A DNA stretch of 6,865 bases from Clostridia bacterium (GCA_017629395.1 JAGBXH010000245.1:1-6865); one strand, 5' to 3'. Counted from the first letter of the stretch, positions 1-5,979 are shown. Notes: generated by a model from the sequence alone, not told the origin. Translations and numbers: made by a program.

Positions 1-1
1 G

Positions 2-937
2 CAGATCAAGGACTACAAGGGTATCGAAGCTGTAAAGGCTGCTGCAGAAGCTACCGATGAGCAGGTTGATCGTGAGCTCGAAATGATCCGCGAGAGAAAC
101 TCCCGCGAGATCGAGATCACCGAAGAGGCTGCTCAGATGGGTGACATCGTTAAGATCGATTTTGACGGTTCCGTTGACGGCGTTGCATTCGACGGCGGTA
201 AGGGTACTGATTACTCCCTCAAGCTCGGCTCCGGTTCCTTTATTCCCGGCTTTGAAGAGCAGATTGCAGGTCACACCATTGGTGAAGAGTTTGACGTTAG
301 CGTTACCTTCCCCGAGGACTACCATGCAGCTGAGCTTGCCGGCAAGGCTTCCGTATTCAAGACCAAGGTTAACGCTATCTCTCGTATTGAGCTGCCCGAG
401 CTGGACGACGAATTTGCAAAGGATGCTTCCGAATTTGATACTCTGGATGAATTAAAGGCTGACATGAAGGCTAAAATCCAAGAGAGAAACGAAAAGCAGG
501 CTGAGAACGAATTCGAGGAGAAGCTGATTGAGGCTCTGATCGAAAAGCTGGAGGGTGAGATTCCCGAGGCTATGTTCGTAAATGAAACCGAGAACTTTGT
601 TCGCGACTTTGACAACAGACTGCGCAGCCAGGGTATGGACATGAATCTGTACTTCAAGTACACCGGTCTGACCATTGAGGCTCTGCGCGAGCAGATGAGA
701 CCTCAGGCTGAGCGCCAGGTTAAGGCAAGACTTGCTCTTGAAACCATTGCTGCTCTTGAGGGCGTTGTTGCTTCCGAGGACGAGATCAATGCAGAGTATC
801 AGAGAATTGCTGATGCTTATCGCCTTGAGCTTGAGCAGGTTAAGAGCATGCTTGACGACGCTTCCATTATCGCTGACCTGCAGGTTAAGAAGGCAATGGA
901 CATCGTAAAGGAAGCTGCTGTAATCAAGGCTGAGTAA
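2..937 (+). CDS. tig: Trigger factor (ribosome-associated chaperone / prolyl isomerase), 5' end outside window
   Basis: Trigger factor binds the ribosome at the tunnel exit, shelters nascent chains and has FKBP-type peptidyl-prolyl isomerase activity. The reading frame is open from base 2, so 311 codons are present and the true start lies upstream. The first ATG in the window (83) is internal. Seen here are the end of the N-terminal domain and its linker helix, then an FKBP-like domain at about residues 47-133 (GDIVKIDFDG, the GSGSFIPGFEEQI core, TFPEDY). After that comes the long helical C-terminal chaperone domain, starting near LPELDDEFA. The N-terminal ribosome-binding domain is missing only because of the window edge. 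The stop is TAA. clpP starts 45 bases downstream with no hairpin between, so co-transcription with clpP-clpX is likely. The family assignment is firm. Confidence 0.96.
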   Translation, partial: QIKDYKGIEAVKAAAEATDEQVDRELEMIRERNSREIEITEEAAQMGDIVKIDFDGSVDGVAFDGGKGTDYSLKLGSGSFIPGFEEQIAGHTIGEEFDVSVTFPEDYHAAELAGKASVFKTKVNAISRIELPELDDEFAKDASEFDTLDELKADMKAKIQERNEKQAENEFEEKLIEALIEKLEGEIPEAMFVNETENFVRDFDNRLRSQGMDMNLYFKYTGLTIEALREQMRPQAERQVKARLALETIAALEGVVASEDEINAEYQRIADAYRLELEQVKSMLDDASIIADLQVKKAMDIVKEAAVIKAE

Positions 938-970
938 TTAAACTCCCCCACTTCCCTATTATTTTGAAAC

Positions 971-975
971 GAGGT
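971..975 (+). promoter_or_regulatory. Ribosome binding site of clpP
   Basis: GAGGT lies 7 bases before the ATG at 983. It supports that start and shows that clpP is translated independently of tig. Confidence 0.8.
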
Positions 976-982
976 AAACAAG

Positions 983-1600
983 ATGTATTATCCGCAATAT
1001 CCAAGAGACGCCCTTGTCCCCACTGTCATTGAGCAAACCGGAAGAGGTGAACGCGCATACGATATTTTCTCCCGCTTGCTTAACGACCGTATCATTTTCC
1101 TTTCCGATGAGGTCAATGATGCAACAGCTTCTCTTGTCGTTGCCCAAATGCTCTTCCTCGAATCGCAGGACCCCGATAAGGATATCTATTTTTACATTAA
1201 CAGCCCCGGCGGTTCCGTAACCGCCGGTATGGCGATCTATGACACAATGAAATTTATTCGTTGTGACGTTTCCACCATTTGTATCGGCCTTGCCGCAAGC
1301 ATGGGCGCATTTTTGCTCTCCGCAGGCACTAAGGGTAAGAGAATTGCCCTGCCTCACAGTGAGATCATGATTCATCAGCCCAGCGGCGGAGCAAGAGGCC
1401 AGGCAAGTGATATCAAGATCCAGGCTGATCTGATCCTGCGCACGCGTAAAACGCTTAACGAGCTTCTTGCAGAGCATACGGGCCAGACTGTCAAGCAAAT
1501 TGAAAAGGACACGGAAAGAGATCATTTCATGACCGCACAGGAAGCACTTGCCTATGGTATTGTTGACCAGGTTAAGTCGCATCGCGGCGAGATCAAGTGA
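983..1600 (+). CDS. clpP: ATP-dependent Clp protease, proteolytic subunit ClpP
   Basis: ClpP is the serine peptidase of the cytoplasmic Clp protease. It forms a double heptameric barrel that degrades proteins fed in by a Clp ATPase, here presumably ClpX encoded next door. The 205 residues match the usual family length. The catalytic triad is visible: Ser106 in GLAASMGAF, His131 in MIHQPSGG and Asp180 in TERDHFM. The glycine-rich INSPGGSV (72-79) is the conserved strand and oxyanion region. The N-terminus (LVPTVIEQTGRGERAYDIFS) is the usual ClpP axial region after a short leader of about 10 residues that may be processed. The start at 983 is chosen because the family N-terminus begins right after it and a ribosome binding site precedes it. 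The stop is 10 bases before clpX. Nothing suggests loss of activity. Confidence 0.98.
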   Translation: MYYPQYPRDALVPTVIEQTGRGERAYDIFSRLLNDRIIFLSDEVNDATASLVVAQMLFLESQDPDKDIYFYINSPGGSVTAGMAIYDTMKFIRCDVSTICIGLAASMGAFLLSAGTKGKRIALPHSEIMIHQPSGGARGQASDIKIQADLILRTRKTLNELLAEHTGQTVKQIEKDTERDHFMTAQEALAYGIVDQVKSHRGEIK

Positions 1601-1604
1601 GGTA
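1598..1604 (+). promoter_or_regulatory. Ribosome binding site of clpX, overlapping the clpP stop codon
   Basis: TGAGGTA starts with the TGA stop of clpP and provides the GAGGT purine core 7 bases before the ATG at 1611. The overlap suggests translational coupling of clpP and clpX. It argues against the earlier in-frame ATG at 1548, which lies inside clpP. Confidence 0.7.
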
Positions 1605-1610
1605 GCTTGC

Positions 1611-2957
1611 ATGGCGAATACCAATAACGGCTCCCGCAGAGGCGGAAACGGGGATGCTCCCTTTTGCTCCTTTTGCGGCAGACATGAAAGCCAGGTCAAT
1701 TTCCTGATCTCTGCTCCCACGGGTGCGTATATCTGCGATTTTTGCGCGGAGGCTTGCAGCGAATACGTGGAAGCGGCAGCAAAGCCCACGATTGATCTTG
1801 GAAAGCTCTCCATGGCGACACTTCCCAAGCCTATGGACATCAAGCGCGCACTTGATGAATACGTCATCGGTCAGGATGAAGCAAAGATTGCCTTGTCCGT
1901 GTCCGTATACAATCATTACAAGCGTGTACTGTCCAAGAATGAAAAGCCTAAGGGGCGCAAGAAAAAGAGCCAGCAGGATGACCGGGATGCAGTAGAACTT
2001 CAAAAGAGTAACGTTCTTCTGATCGGACCTACAGGTGTTGGCAAGACGTACCTTGCGCAAACCTTGGCAAAGACCCTGCAGGTTCCCTTTGCTATCGCTG
2101 ATGCGACGACCTTAACGGAGGCAGGATACGTTGGTGAGGATGTTGAAAACATTCTTCTGCGGCTGATCCAGGCTGCCGATTACGACGTGGATCTTGCCGA
2201 GCACGGTATTATTTATATTGATGAGATCGACAAGATTTCACGTAAGAGCGAAAACAGATCCATTACCCGTGACGTTTCCGGTGAAGGCGTGCAGCAGGCG
2301 TTGCTTAAGATTTTGGAAGGCACTGTTGCAAATGTTCCTCCCCAGGGTGGGCGTAAGCATCCCAATCAGGAGTTCATTAAGATCAATACAGAAAATATTC
2401 TGTTTATTTGCGGTGGTGCATTTGACGGTCTTGAAGGTATTATCGGCAAAAGACAAGGCAATCAAGCAATCGGATTTTGCGCAGATATTCAAAAGAAGAC
2501 TGAGCGTCGGGACAGTGGCATTTACCGCGACGTCACTCCGCACGACATCGTCAAGTACGGTTTGATTCCTGAATTGATTGGTAGACTTCCCGTTATCGTT
2601 TCCTTGAGCGACCTTGATAAAGAGGCGCTGCTTCGTATCATCAAGGAGCCTAAATCTGCATTGCTCAAGCAGTATATCAAGCTGTTTGATATGGATAACG
2701 TAAAGCTGACCTTGACAGATGATGCATTGGAGGCAGTTGCAGAGCTCGCCATCAAGCGCAACACGGGCGCGCGCGGTCTTCGATCCATTATGGAGAATAT
2801 CATGATGCAAAGCATGTATGAGATCCCTTCTCGTGATGATGTAGCTGAGGTGATCATTCATCGCAATTGCGTTGAGTCCGGGGCTTTACCGGAGATTGTC
2901 AAAAAAAAAGAGCAGTTGCAATATCCCGCTGATCTTTTGACAGATGGTCAGAAGTGA
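1611..2957 (+). CDS. clpX: ATP-dependent Clp protease, ATP-binding subunit ClpX
   Basis: ClpX is the hexameric AAA+ unfoldase that recognises substrates and threads them into ClpP in the cytoplasm. The protein is 448 residues. The N-terminal zinc domain has Cys19, Cys22, Cys42 and Cys45 (CSFC and CDFC). The AAA+ module has Walker A GPTGVGKT (139-146), the GYVGED pore loop (172-177), Walker B IIYIDEID (200-207), the RKH loop (248-250), the arginine finger in ELIGRLP (Arg325) and sensor 2 GARGLRS (386-392). IGF at 287-289 is the ClpP-docking tripeptide and is intact, so pairing with ClpP is expected. Between NHYKR and VELQKSN there is a basic stretch (about 106-127, including KGRKKK) longer than in E. 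coli ClpX. The start at 1611 is chosen from the ribosome binding site and the family N-terminus. A run of nine A (2901-2909) near the 3' end keeps the frame open as three lysines. Confidence 0.98.
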   Translation: MANTNNGSRRGGNGDAPFCSFCGRHESQVNFLISAPTGAYICDFCAEACSEYVEAAAKPTIDLGKLSMATLPKPMDIKRALDEYVIGQDEAKIALSVSVYNHYKRVLSKNEKPKGRKKKSQQDDRDAVELQKSNVLLIGPTGVGKTYLAQTLAKTLQVPFAIADATTLTEAGYVGEDVENILLRLIQAADYDVDLAEHGIIYIDEIDKISRKSENRSITRDVSGEGVQQALLKILEGTVANVPPQGGRKHPNQEFIKINTENILFICGGAFDGLEGIIGKRQGNQAIGFCADIQKKTERRDSGIYRDVTPHDIVKYGLIPELIGRLPVIVSLSDLDKEALLRIIKEPKSALLKQYIKLFDMDNVKLTLTDDALEAVAELAIKRNTGARGLRSIMENIMMQSMYEIPSRDDVAEVIIHRNCVESGALPEIVKKKEQLQYPADLLTDGQK

Positions 2958-2996
2958 CAATGCCATAAAGCCAATCTAAAATAATTCTAAAAATTG

Positions 2997-3020
2997 AACC
3001 GCACCGAAATCGGTGCGGTT
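2997..3020. terminator. Bidirectional intrinsic terminator between clpX and the cysteine-rich gene
   Basis: A perfect 10-bp stem (AACCGCACCG with CGGTGCGGTT) has an AAAT loop. On the plus strand CTCTTTT follows. On the minus strand the tail is CAATTTTTAG. It sits 39 bases after clpX and 10 bases after the stop of the convergent minus-strand gene, so it can end both transcripts. Confidence 0.88.
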
Positions 3021-3030
3021 CTCTTTTGGT

Positions 3031-3861
3031 TTATGAGCAACCGCAGTTCCCTGCGCGGTCACCCTTGATTTCACCGCAATAAGCGGGAGGACAAAATTCA
3101 GCAGACGGAAAAGGCATATGACGGAATACGCTGCAAGGATCGGATGCATCACTGGTAATGCACTCCTTATCGGGCACACAATACTCGGTTGCTTGAATGA
3201 GATACTGAGCGGGTCTGACAAGACGAATAACCGAGAACAGTCCGAACGAAACTGCAAGATATCTGCGATAGTCGTCATCTTTGCCAAGCACTTGCTCAAG
3301 CTCGGCACAAACACCATTGGGAATATCGCAAGAACAGCAGCAACAGCAATTGCACTCTTGAATGTGCTCTACGACCTTAACGCCAAGGACGATGGGGTCT
3401 ACGACCTCGATAATTGCTTCAGGAACACTTCTCTCACCGCAAACAGGTACAGGACGTGCACAAAAGTCAGCGGAGCATTTACCGGATTTGAAGATATTGA
3501 CGTTGCTTTCACTGCCAAACAGTACAACGTTCTTTTCCAGTACGGCAATGCCTTGGAATTCTTGCGCTCTGCCGTTGATGCAAGCTTCAAGATCCAGCTT
3601 GATATAAAATCGAATGGTAATGGTGTAAAAGCCGTGATTAAACTGTACAGGTTCAACATTGATATTTGTCCAGCCGATTTCCGCGCACTTTACGCGCACG
3701 TTACTGGTGTGCTCAATGATCTCCTGACCAAAATCAGTCAAATAAACGCGAACGTTTTCGAAGCAATCACGATCCCTGCAAGAGTCCAGAATTTTGTTGG
3801 TTTCAATACAAACGGTTTCCTTGGAGTGACAGGAATTGCTTGCAAATCTGTTATCAGACAT
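3031..3861 (-). CDS. Cysteine-rich conserved hypothetical protein
   Basis: The function is unknown. The protein has 276 residues, 24 of them cysteine. They are spread throughout, with a dense block at 170-178 (ECNCCCCCSCD) and a CGCS ending. The N-terminal segment reads like the conserved core of a clostridial family that I recall only as hypothetical (ETNKILDSCRDRDCFENVRVYL, with another conserved-looking patch at VVDPIVLGVKVVE). I see no signal peptide, membrane helix or catalytic motif. Predicted beta-type segments (GFYTITIRFYIKLDLEA) suggest a compact beta-rich fold. The start at 3861 is chosen over the upstream ATG at 3948 because GGAGGT precedes it at good spacing. The gene stands alone between two terminators. 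Such cysteine density in a cytoplasmic protein fits metal binding or a disulfide-crosslinked structure such as a spore layer. Both ideas are inference. Confidence 0.85.
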   Translation of the reverse strand: MSDNRFASNSCHSKETVCIETNKILDSCRDRDCFENVRVYLTDFGQEIIEHTSNVRVKCAEIGWTNINVEPVQFNHGFYTITIRFYIKLDLEACINGRAQEFQGIAVLEKNVVLFGSESNVNIFKSGKCSADFCARPVPVCGERSVPEAIIEVVDPIVLGVKVVEHIQECNCCCCCSCDIPNGVCAELEQVLGKDDDYRRYLAVSFGLFSVIRLVRPAQYLIQATEYCVPDKECITSDASDPCSVFRHMPFPSAEFCPPAYCGEIKGDRAGNCGCS

Positions 3862-3867
3862 AGTAAT

Positions 3868-3873
3868 ACCTCC
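3868..3873 (-). promoter_or_regulatory. Ribosome binding site fixing the start of the cysteine-rich gene
   Basis: GGAGGT on the minus strand lies 6 bases before the ATG at 3861. The upstream in-frame ATG at 3948 would place this site inside the coding region, so 3861 is the better start. Confidence 0.85.
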
Positions 3874-3967
3874 GTAGTTTAGAAGCAAAAATGCCTCTTC
3901 ACTTACATGGTATGCAAAAGTGACCGAATTTGACATTGCAAAACACAAATTGTCCCTCTACGACAAA

Positions 3968-3998
3968 AAAAGAAACCGACAATACGTCGGTTTCTTTT
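3968..3998 (-). terminator. Intrinsic terminator of the membrane-protein gene
   Basis: A 13-bp perfect stem (core AGAAACCGAC with GTCGGTTTCT) has a 5-base loop. In the minus direction it begins 2 bases after the TAA of the membrane-protein gene and runs into a T-rich tail (TTTCTTTTTTTG). It separates that gene from the cysteine-rich gene downstream, so the two are probably not one operon. Confidence 0.9.
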
Positions 3999-4000
3999 AC

Positions 4001-4780
4001 TTAATCAGCTTTGGGCATTTTTTCGTCCAGCTTGATTATGATGTAAAGTGAAATTGCATAACAAATACATGCCATGACGGTATAGAACCCTAATTCAAGA
4101 ATTTGGAAACCAAGATATTCCCAGAAGTTGAGCTTGATCAGGTTCATAACAGCGTAGTATGCGTATTGTATGAAAAATATCACCCAGTAAGCAAAAGCTG
4201 CAGCTGCAACTGCAATATGCATCGGATTTTTGAATCCGATAATTCCCGTAAGCGGAAATGCGATGCTGCGTTTTTCCTTAATCTCATCGCCGAGAATTTT
4301 GGCTTTGCGGTTCTCTTCCAGTCGAGCCGCCTCTCGCTTGGCTACGACTTTGGCGCAAATAAGACCGACAACAAATATTCTTACGCAGTCAATTAAAATA
4401 TAGAGGAGCAGGCTTTCAATCACCATATACAGCCACTCACCCATATTTTGAGGCATTGTGCCGGGATAAATGATCCAGCCAATGAATAATACTGCAACGT
4501 AATGAAACGTAGTAACAGCAAAAAAGGCAGCGAATACGGTTTTCATGGGCTTTATTCCCAATAAGTATATGCCATATATTACAACGGCAGATGCAATTGC
4601 AAAAGCAAAGGCGTCCGCAATCGCAATGATCGCATCCAAGGCAATTACCCAAAAGCCATCTTGAAACAGCGTATCACTATTTAGCACTCTTGCTCCGGTG
4701 GACATTCCGATCAGCAGCAGCATAAGCCCCCCGTAGCCGATCAGCATCAGTTTCAGTAAATTATTTTTATATTGAAGCAT
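4001..4780 (-). CDS. Six-helix integral membrane protein of unknown function
   Basis: I do not recognise a family. The 259 residues form about six hydrophobic segments, at roughly 8-27, 45-75, 81-104, 115-146, 186-206 and 222-250. A strongly charged loop at 147-185 (AKREAARLEENRKAK) and a charged tail (KLDEKMPKAD) suggest cytoplasmic N- and C-termini by the positive-inside rule. There is no signal peptide, no nucleotide-binding motif and no obvious transport signature. The second segment is alanine-rich and contains two acidic residues (ALDAIIAIADAFAF), which could matter for transport or assembly. The start at 4780 is preceded by AAAGGG at 9 bases. A TATACT box lies about 30 bases upstream, and a terminator follows at once, so this is likely a single-gene transcript. 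It is divergent from the gene at 4923. Confidence is for the gene being real. Confidence 0.85.
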   Translation of the reverse strand: MLQYKNNLLKLMLIGYGGLMLLLIGMSTGARVLNSDTLFQDGFWVIALDAIIAIADAFAFAIASAVVIYGIYLLGIKPMKTVFAAFFAVTTFHYVAVLFIGWIIYPGTMPQNMGEWLYMVIESLLLYILIDCVRIFVVGLICAKVVAKREAARLEENRKAKILGDEIKEKRSIAFPLTGIIGFKNPMHIAVAAAAFAYWVIFFIQYAYYAVMNLIKLNFWEYLGFQILELGFYTVMACICYAISLYIIIKLDEKMPKAD

Positions 4781-4810
4781 AAACCATTTCCCTTTCGATG
4801 ATCTTTCATA

Positions 4811-4819
4811 AGTATATCA
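4811..4819 (-). promoter_or_regulatory. Extended -10 promoter element of the membrane-protein gene
   Basis: Read on the minus strand this is TGATATACT, an extended -10 (TGn plus TATACT, one mismatch to TATAAT) ending 30 bases upstream of the ATG at 4780. No good -35 is visible at 17 bases, which extended -10 promoters tolerate. Confidence 0.5.
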
Positions 4820-4846
4820 CAAAGGAAGTGAAAATACTACACTTAA

Positions 4847-4876
4847 TTGTAAACATTTTCATTCACGTGCTTAAAT
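4847..4876 (+). promoter_or_regulatory. Possible promoter for the 138-residue protein gene
   Basis: TTGTAA (4847-4852) and TTAAAT (4871-4876) are 18 bases apart, each with four of six matches to the sigma-A consensus. This would give a leader of about 40 bases before the ATG at 4923. It is weak and could be chance in AT-rich DNA. Confidence 0.35.
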
Positions 4877-4912
4877 CGCAGCAGGAAAGCATAAGATGTT
4901 TCATAACTTAAC

Positions 4913-4917
4913 GGAGG
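4913..4917 (+). promoter_or_regulatory. Ribosome binding site deciding the start at 4923
   Basis: GGAGG lies 5 bases before the ATG at 4923. It is stronger than the AGGAAAG before the alternative ATG at 4896. Confidence 0.7.
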
Positions 4918-4922
4918 CAGAT

Positions 4923-5339
4923 ATGTATTTAGAATGTGGCACAGGAAATAAAAGTATAATGATTTACAATTCGGACAAGCGGTTTGACGTTGACGTTTTG
5001 TTTGCCCGCATTGTGAATGCATACCGAGTAATGCAGGCACACAGATACCGGGAGATCGTGACAGGGCATCTGAATTGTAAGCTGATCTTTTCAAGTGAAG
5101 AGCCGCGCTTATCTTCTTTGCAGGTCTTTATATCCTCTCGTCCTTATGGAATCTACCTGAAGGATAAAGCGTATCATAAGCAGCTTGCAAGAGCTATTGC
5201 TGCTGTAACGGGACTTGAAATTCATATAACCGGCACAATAACAGCAGATATTGAAATTGGTATTGGAAAGCCCGTCGCAGAAACGCAGGCGTATCTGGTG
5301 CTGAAGGACGCGATATCAGAACTCTCCTCGTTTTTGTGA
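4923..5339 (+). CDS. Hypothetical protein, 138 residues
   Basis: I do not recognise this protein. It appears soluble, with no signal peptide and no membrane helix. It begins MYLECGTGNKSIMIYNSDKR and has predicted alternating helices and strands. The middle holds a basic helix (ARIVNAYRVMQAHRYREI). The later part has a strand-rich segment (LEIHITGTITADIEIGIG) and a final helix. There is no catalytic motif I can name. The start at 4923 is chosen because GGAGG lies 5 bases before it. An in-frame ATG at 4896 with a weaker AGGAAAG would add nine residues. It lies divergent to the membrane-protein gene, with 142 bases between the two starts, which could carry shared control. Downstream is a long hairpin shared with the convergent tRNA gene. 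Confidence 0.75.
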   Translation: MYLECGTGNKSIMIYNSDKRFDVDVLFARIVNAYRVMQAHRYREIVTGHLNCKLIFSSEEPRLSSLQVFISSRPYGIYLKDKAYHKQLARAIAAVTGLEIHITGTITADIEIGIGKPVAETQAYLVLKDAISELSSFL

Positions 5340-5379
5340 TAACGCAATAATTGATACTTTGGACTAAAGTAAAACTGTA

Positions 5380-5420
5380 AAAAGCACCGAGGACATGCAT
5401 TGCATGTCCTCGGTGCTTTT
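5380..5420. terminator. Long terminator hairpin between the 138-residue gene and tRNA-Val
   Basis: A perfect 19-bp stem (5380-5398 with 5402-5420) has a 3-base loop. Its core is GCACCGAGGACATGC and the mirror sequence. In the minus direction it starts 1 base after the tRNA CCA end and is followed by further T-rich sequence (TTTTTACAGTTTTAC), so it is mainly the tRNA terminator. In the plus direction only four T follow, so it may also stop transcription from the 138-residue gene, less efficiently. Confidence 0.85.
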
Positions 5421-5421
5421 C

Positions 5422-5498
5422 TGGTGGAGACGAGGGGGCTCGAACCCATGACCTCACGGATGTGAACCGTGCGCTCTGACCAACTGAGCTACGCCTCC
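5422..5498 (-). tRNA. tRNA-Val, anticodon CAC
   Basis: A full cloverleaf reads on the minus strand. The acceptor stem is GGAGGCG with CGTCTCC (one G-T pair). The D arm is GCTC/GAGC and the anticodon stem CACGG/CCGTG. The anticodon loop TTCACAT gives anticodon CAC, which reads the valine codon GTG. The variable loop is AGGTC, the T loop TTCGAGC, and CCA is encoded after discriminator A. The 77 bases include CCA. In the T stem (ATGGG with CCCCT) the second pair is a T-C mismatch, which is unusual but tolerated in some tRNAs. A consensus promoter lies upstream and a strong terminator directly downstream, so it can be expressed as a single gene. Confidence 0.95.
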
Positions 5499-5509
5499 GA
5501 ACGCATGGT

Positions 5510-5538
5510 ATTATATCATAAATACCAGCGAATTGCAA
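5510..5538 (-). promoter_or_regulatory. Sigma-A-type promoter of tRNA-Val
   Basis: On the minus strand, TTGCAA (5538-5533) and a perfect TATAAT (5515-5510) are separated by exactly 17 bases. The -10 box ends 11 bases before the mature 5' end of the tRNA, leaving a very short leader for RNase P to remove. Confidence 0.85.
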
Positions 5539-5562
5539 CCCCTTTTTGAAAATTTCTTGAAA

Positions 5563-5964
5563 TTATTTATTCGAGAAAAGCTCAGGATTGTACCTGTAAA
5601 TGTCCTGATTGTCAATATCGACGTCGGGGATGATAATGGGCAAAATTCCCGTACTGGATGAAATAGTGGAAACGGCAGCTCTTGCAAACGGATACAGCTG
5701 CTTAAAGGATTCCTTGTGCAGCAGCTCTTTGTCCTGCTCCGCCACGATTTCAAAAATACCCACCATAGTCATATCGACCATCAGAGTATCCGGGCTTTCC
5801 TTGTCGCTGACCGAAACCTTCATCTCAGCTCGGCAGGTATTATTGTTACCGAACTTTACCTGATAGGTATATTTCGTCTCCAGCTTGGCCTTTCCGTTTG
5901 CAGCGGCATGATTTTGAAACTGAATGTCTGTGATTCTGTAAGTCTTCAGTACAAGTGCTTTCAT
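5563..5964 (-). CDS. SecB-like protein-export chaperone
   Basis: The protein is probably a SecB-family chaperone that would hold unfolded clients in the cytoplasm. The 133 residues are somewhat shorter than E. coli SecB. The match is in fold pattern and C-terminal signature. A strand-rich N-terminal half (TYQVKFGNNN, EMKVSVSD, MVDMTMVGIFEIVAE) is followed by a helix. Then comes LYPFARAAVSTISSSTGILP-IIIPDVDID (90-118), which parallels the L-x-PYAR...GFPPLLLPPI region of SecB. The tail differs from the SecA-binding tail of proteobacterial SecB, so the partner is unclear. In Gram-positives, SecB-like proteins are less studied, and some serve toxin-antitoxin systems, but no toxin or antitoxin is seen here. 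The second of two adjacent ATGs (5964) is chosen because AAGGAG is then 6 bases away. The first (5967) would leave only 3. A terminator lies immediately upstream. Confidence 0.75.
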   Translation of the reverse strand: MKALVLKTYRITDIQFQNHAAANGKAKLETKYTYQVKFGNNNTCRAEMKVSVSDKESPDTLMVDMTMVGIFEIVAEQDKELLHKESFKQLYPFARAAVSTISSSTGILPIIIPDVDIDNQDIYRYNPELFSNK

Positions 5965-5979
5965 CATAATCTCCTTTTA

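Noticed and set aside
959..1867. A 302-codon open frame on the minus strand across clpP and the start of clpX
   Set aside because: It lies entirely opposite two certain genes, its translation has no recognisable family character, and no ribosome binding site supports it. It is a shadow frame.
3118..3882. A 254-codon plus-strand open frame opposite the cysteine-rich gene
   Set aside because: The minus-strand gene has a strong ribosome binding site and family-like sequence. The plus frame has no ribosome binding site before its ATG and would start after the clpX terminator without a visible promoter.
3862..3948. N-terminal extension of the cysteine-rich protein from an ATG at 3948
   Set aside because: It would bury the GGAGGT site within the coding sequence. 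The extension resembles translated leader rather than a signal peptide, and the family-like N-terminus begins at 3861.
5194..5538. A minus-strand 114-codon frame covering the tRNA and the hairpin
   Set aside because: It runs through the tRNA and the opposite strand of the 138-residue gene. The tRNA structure explains the sequence.
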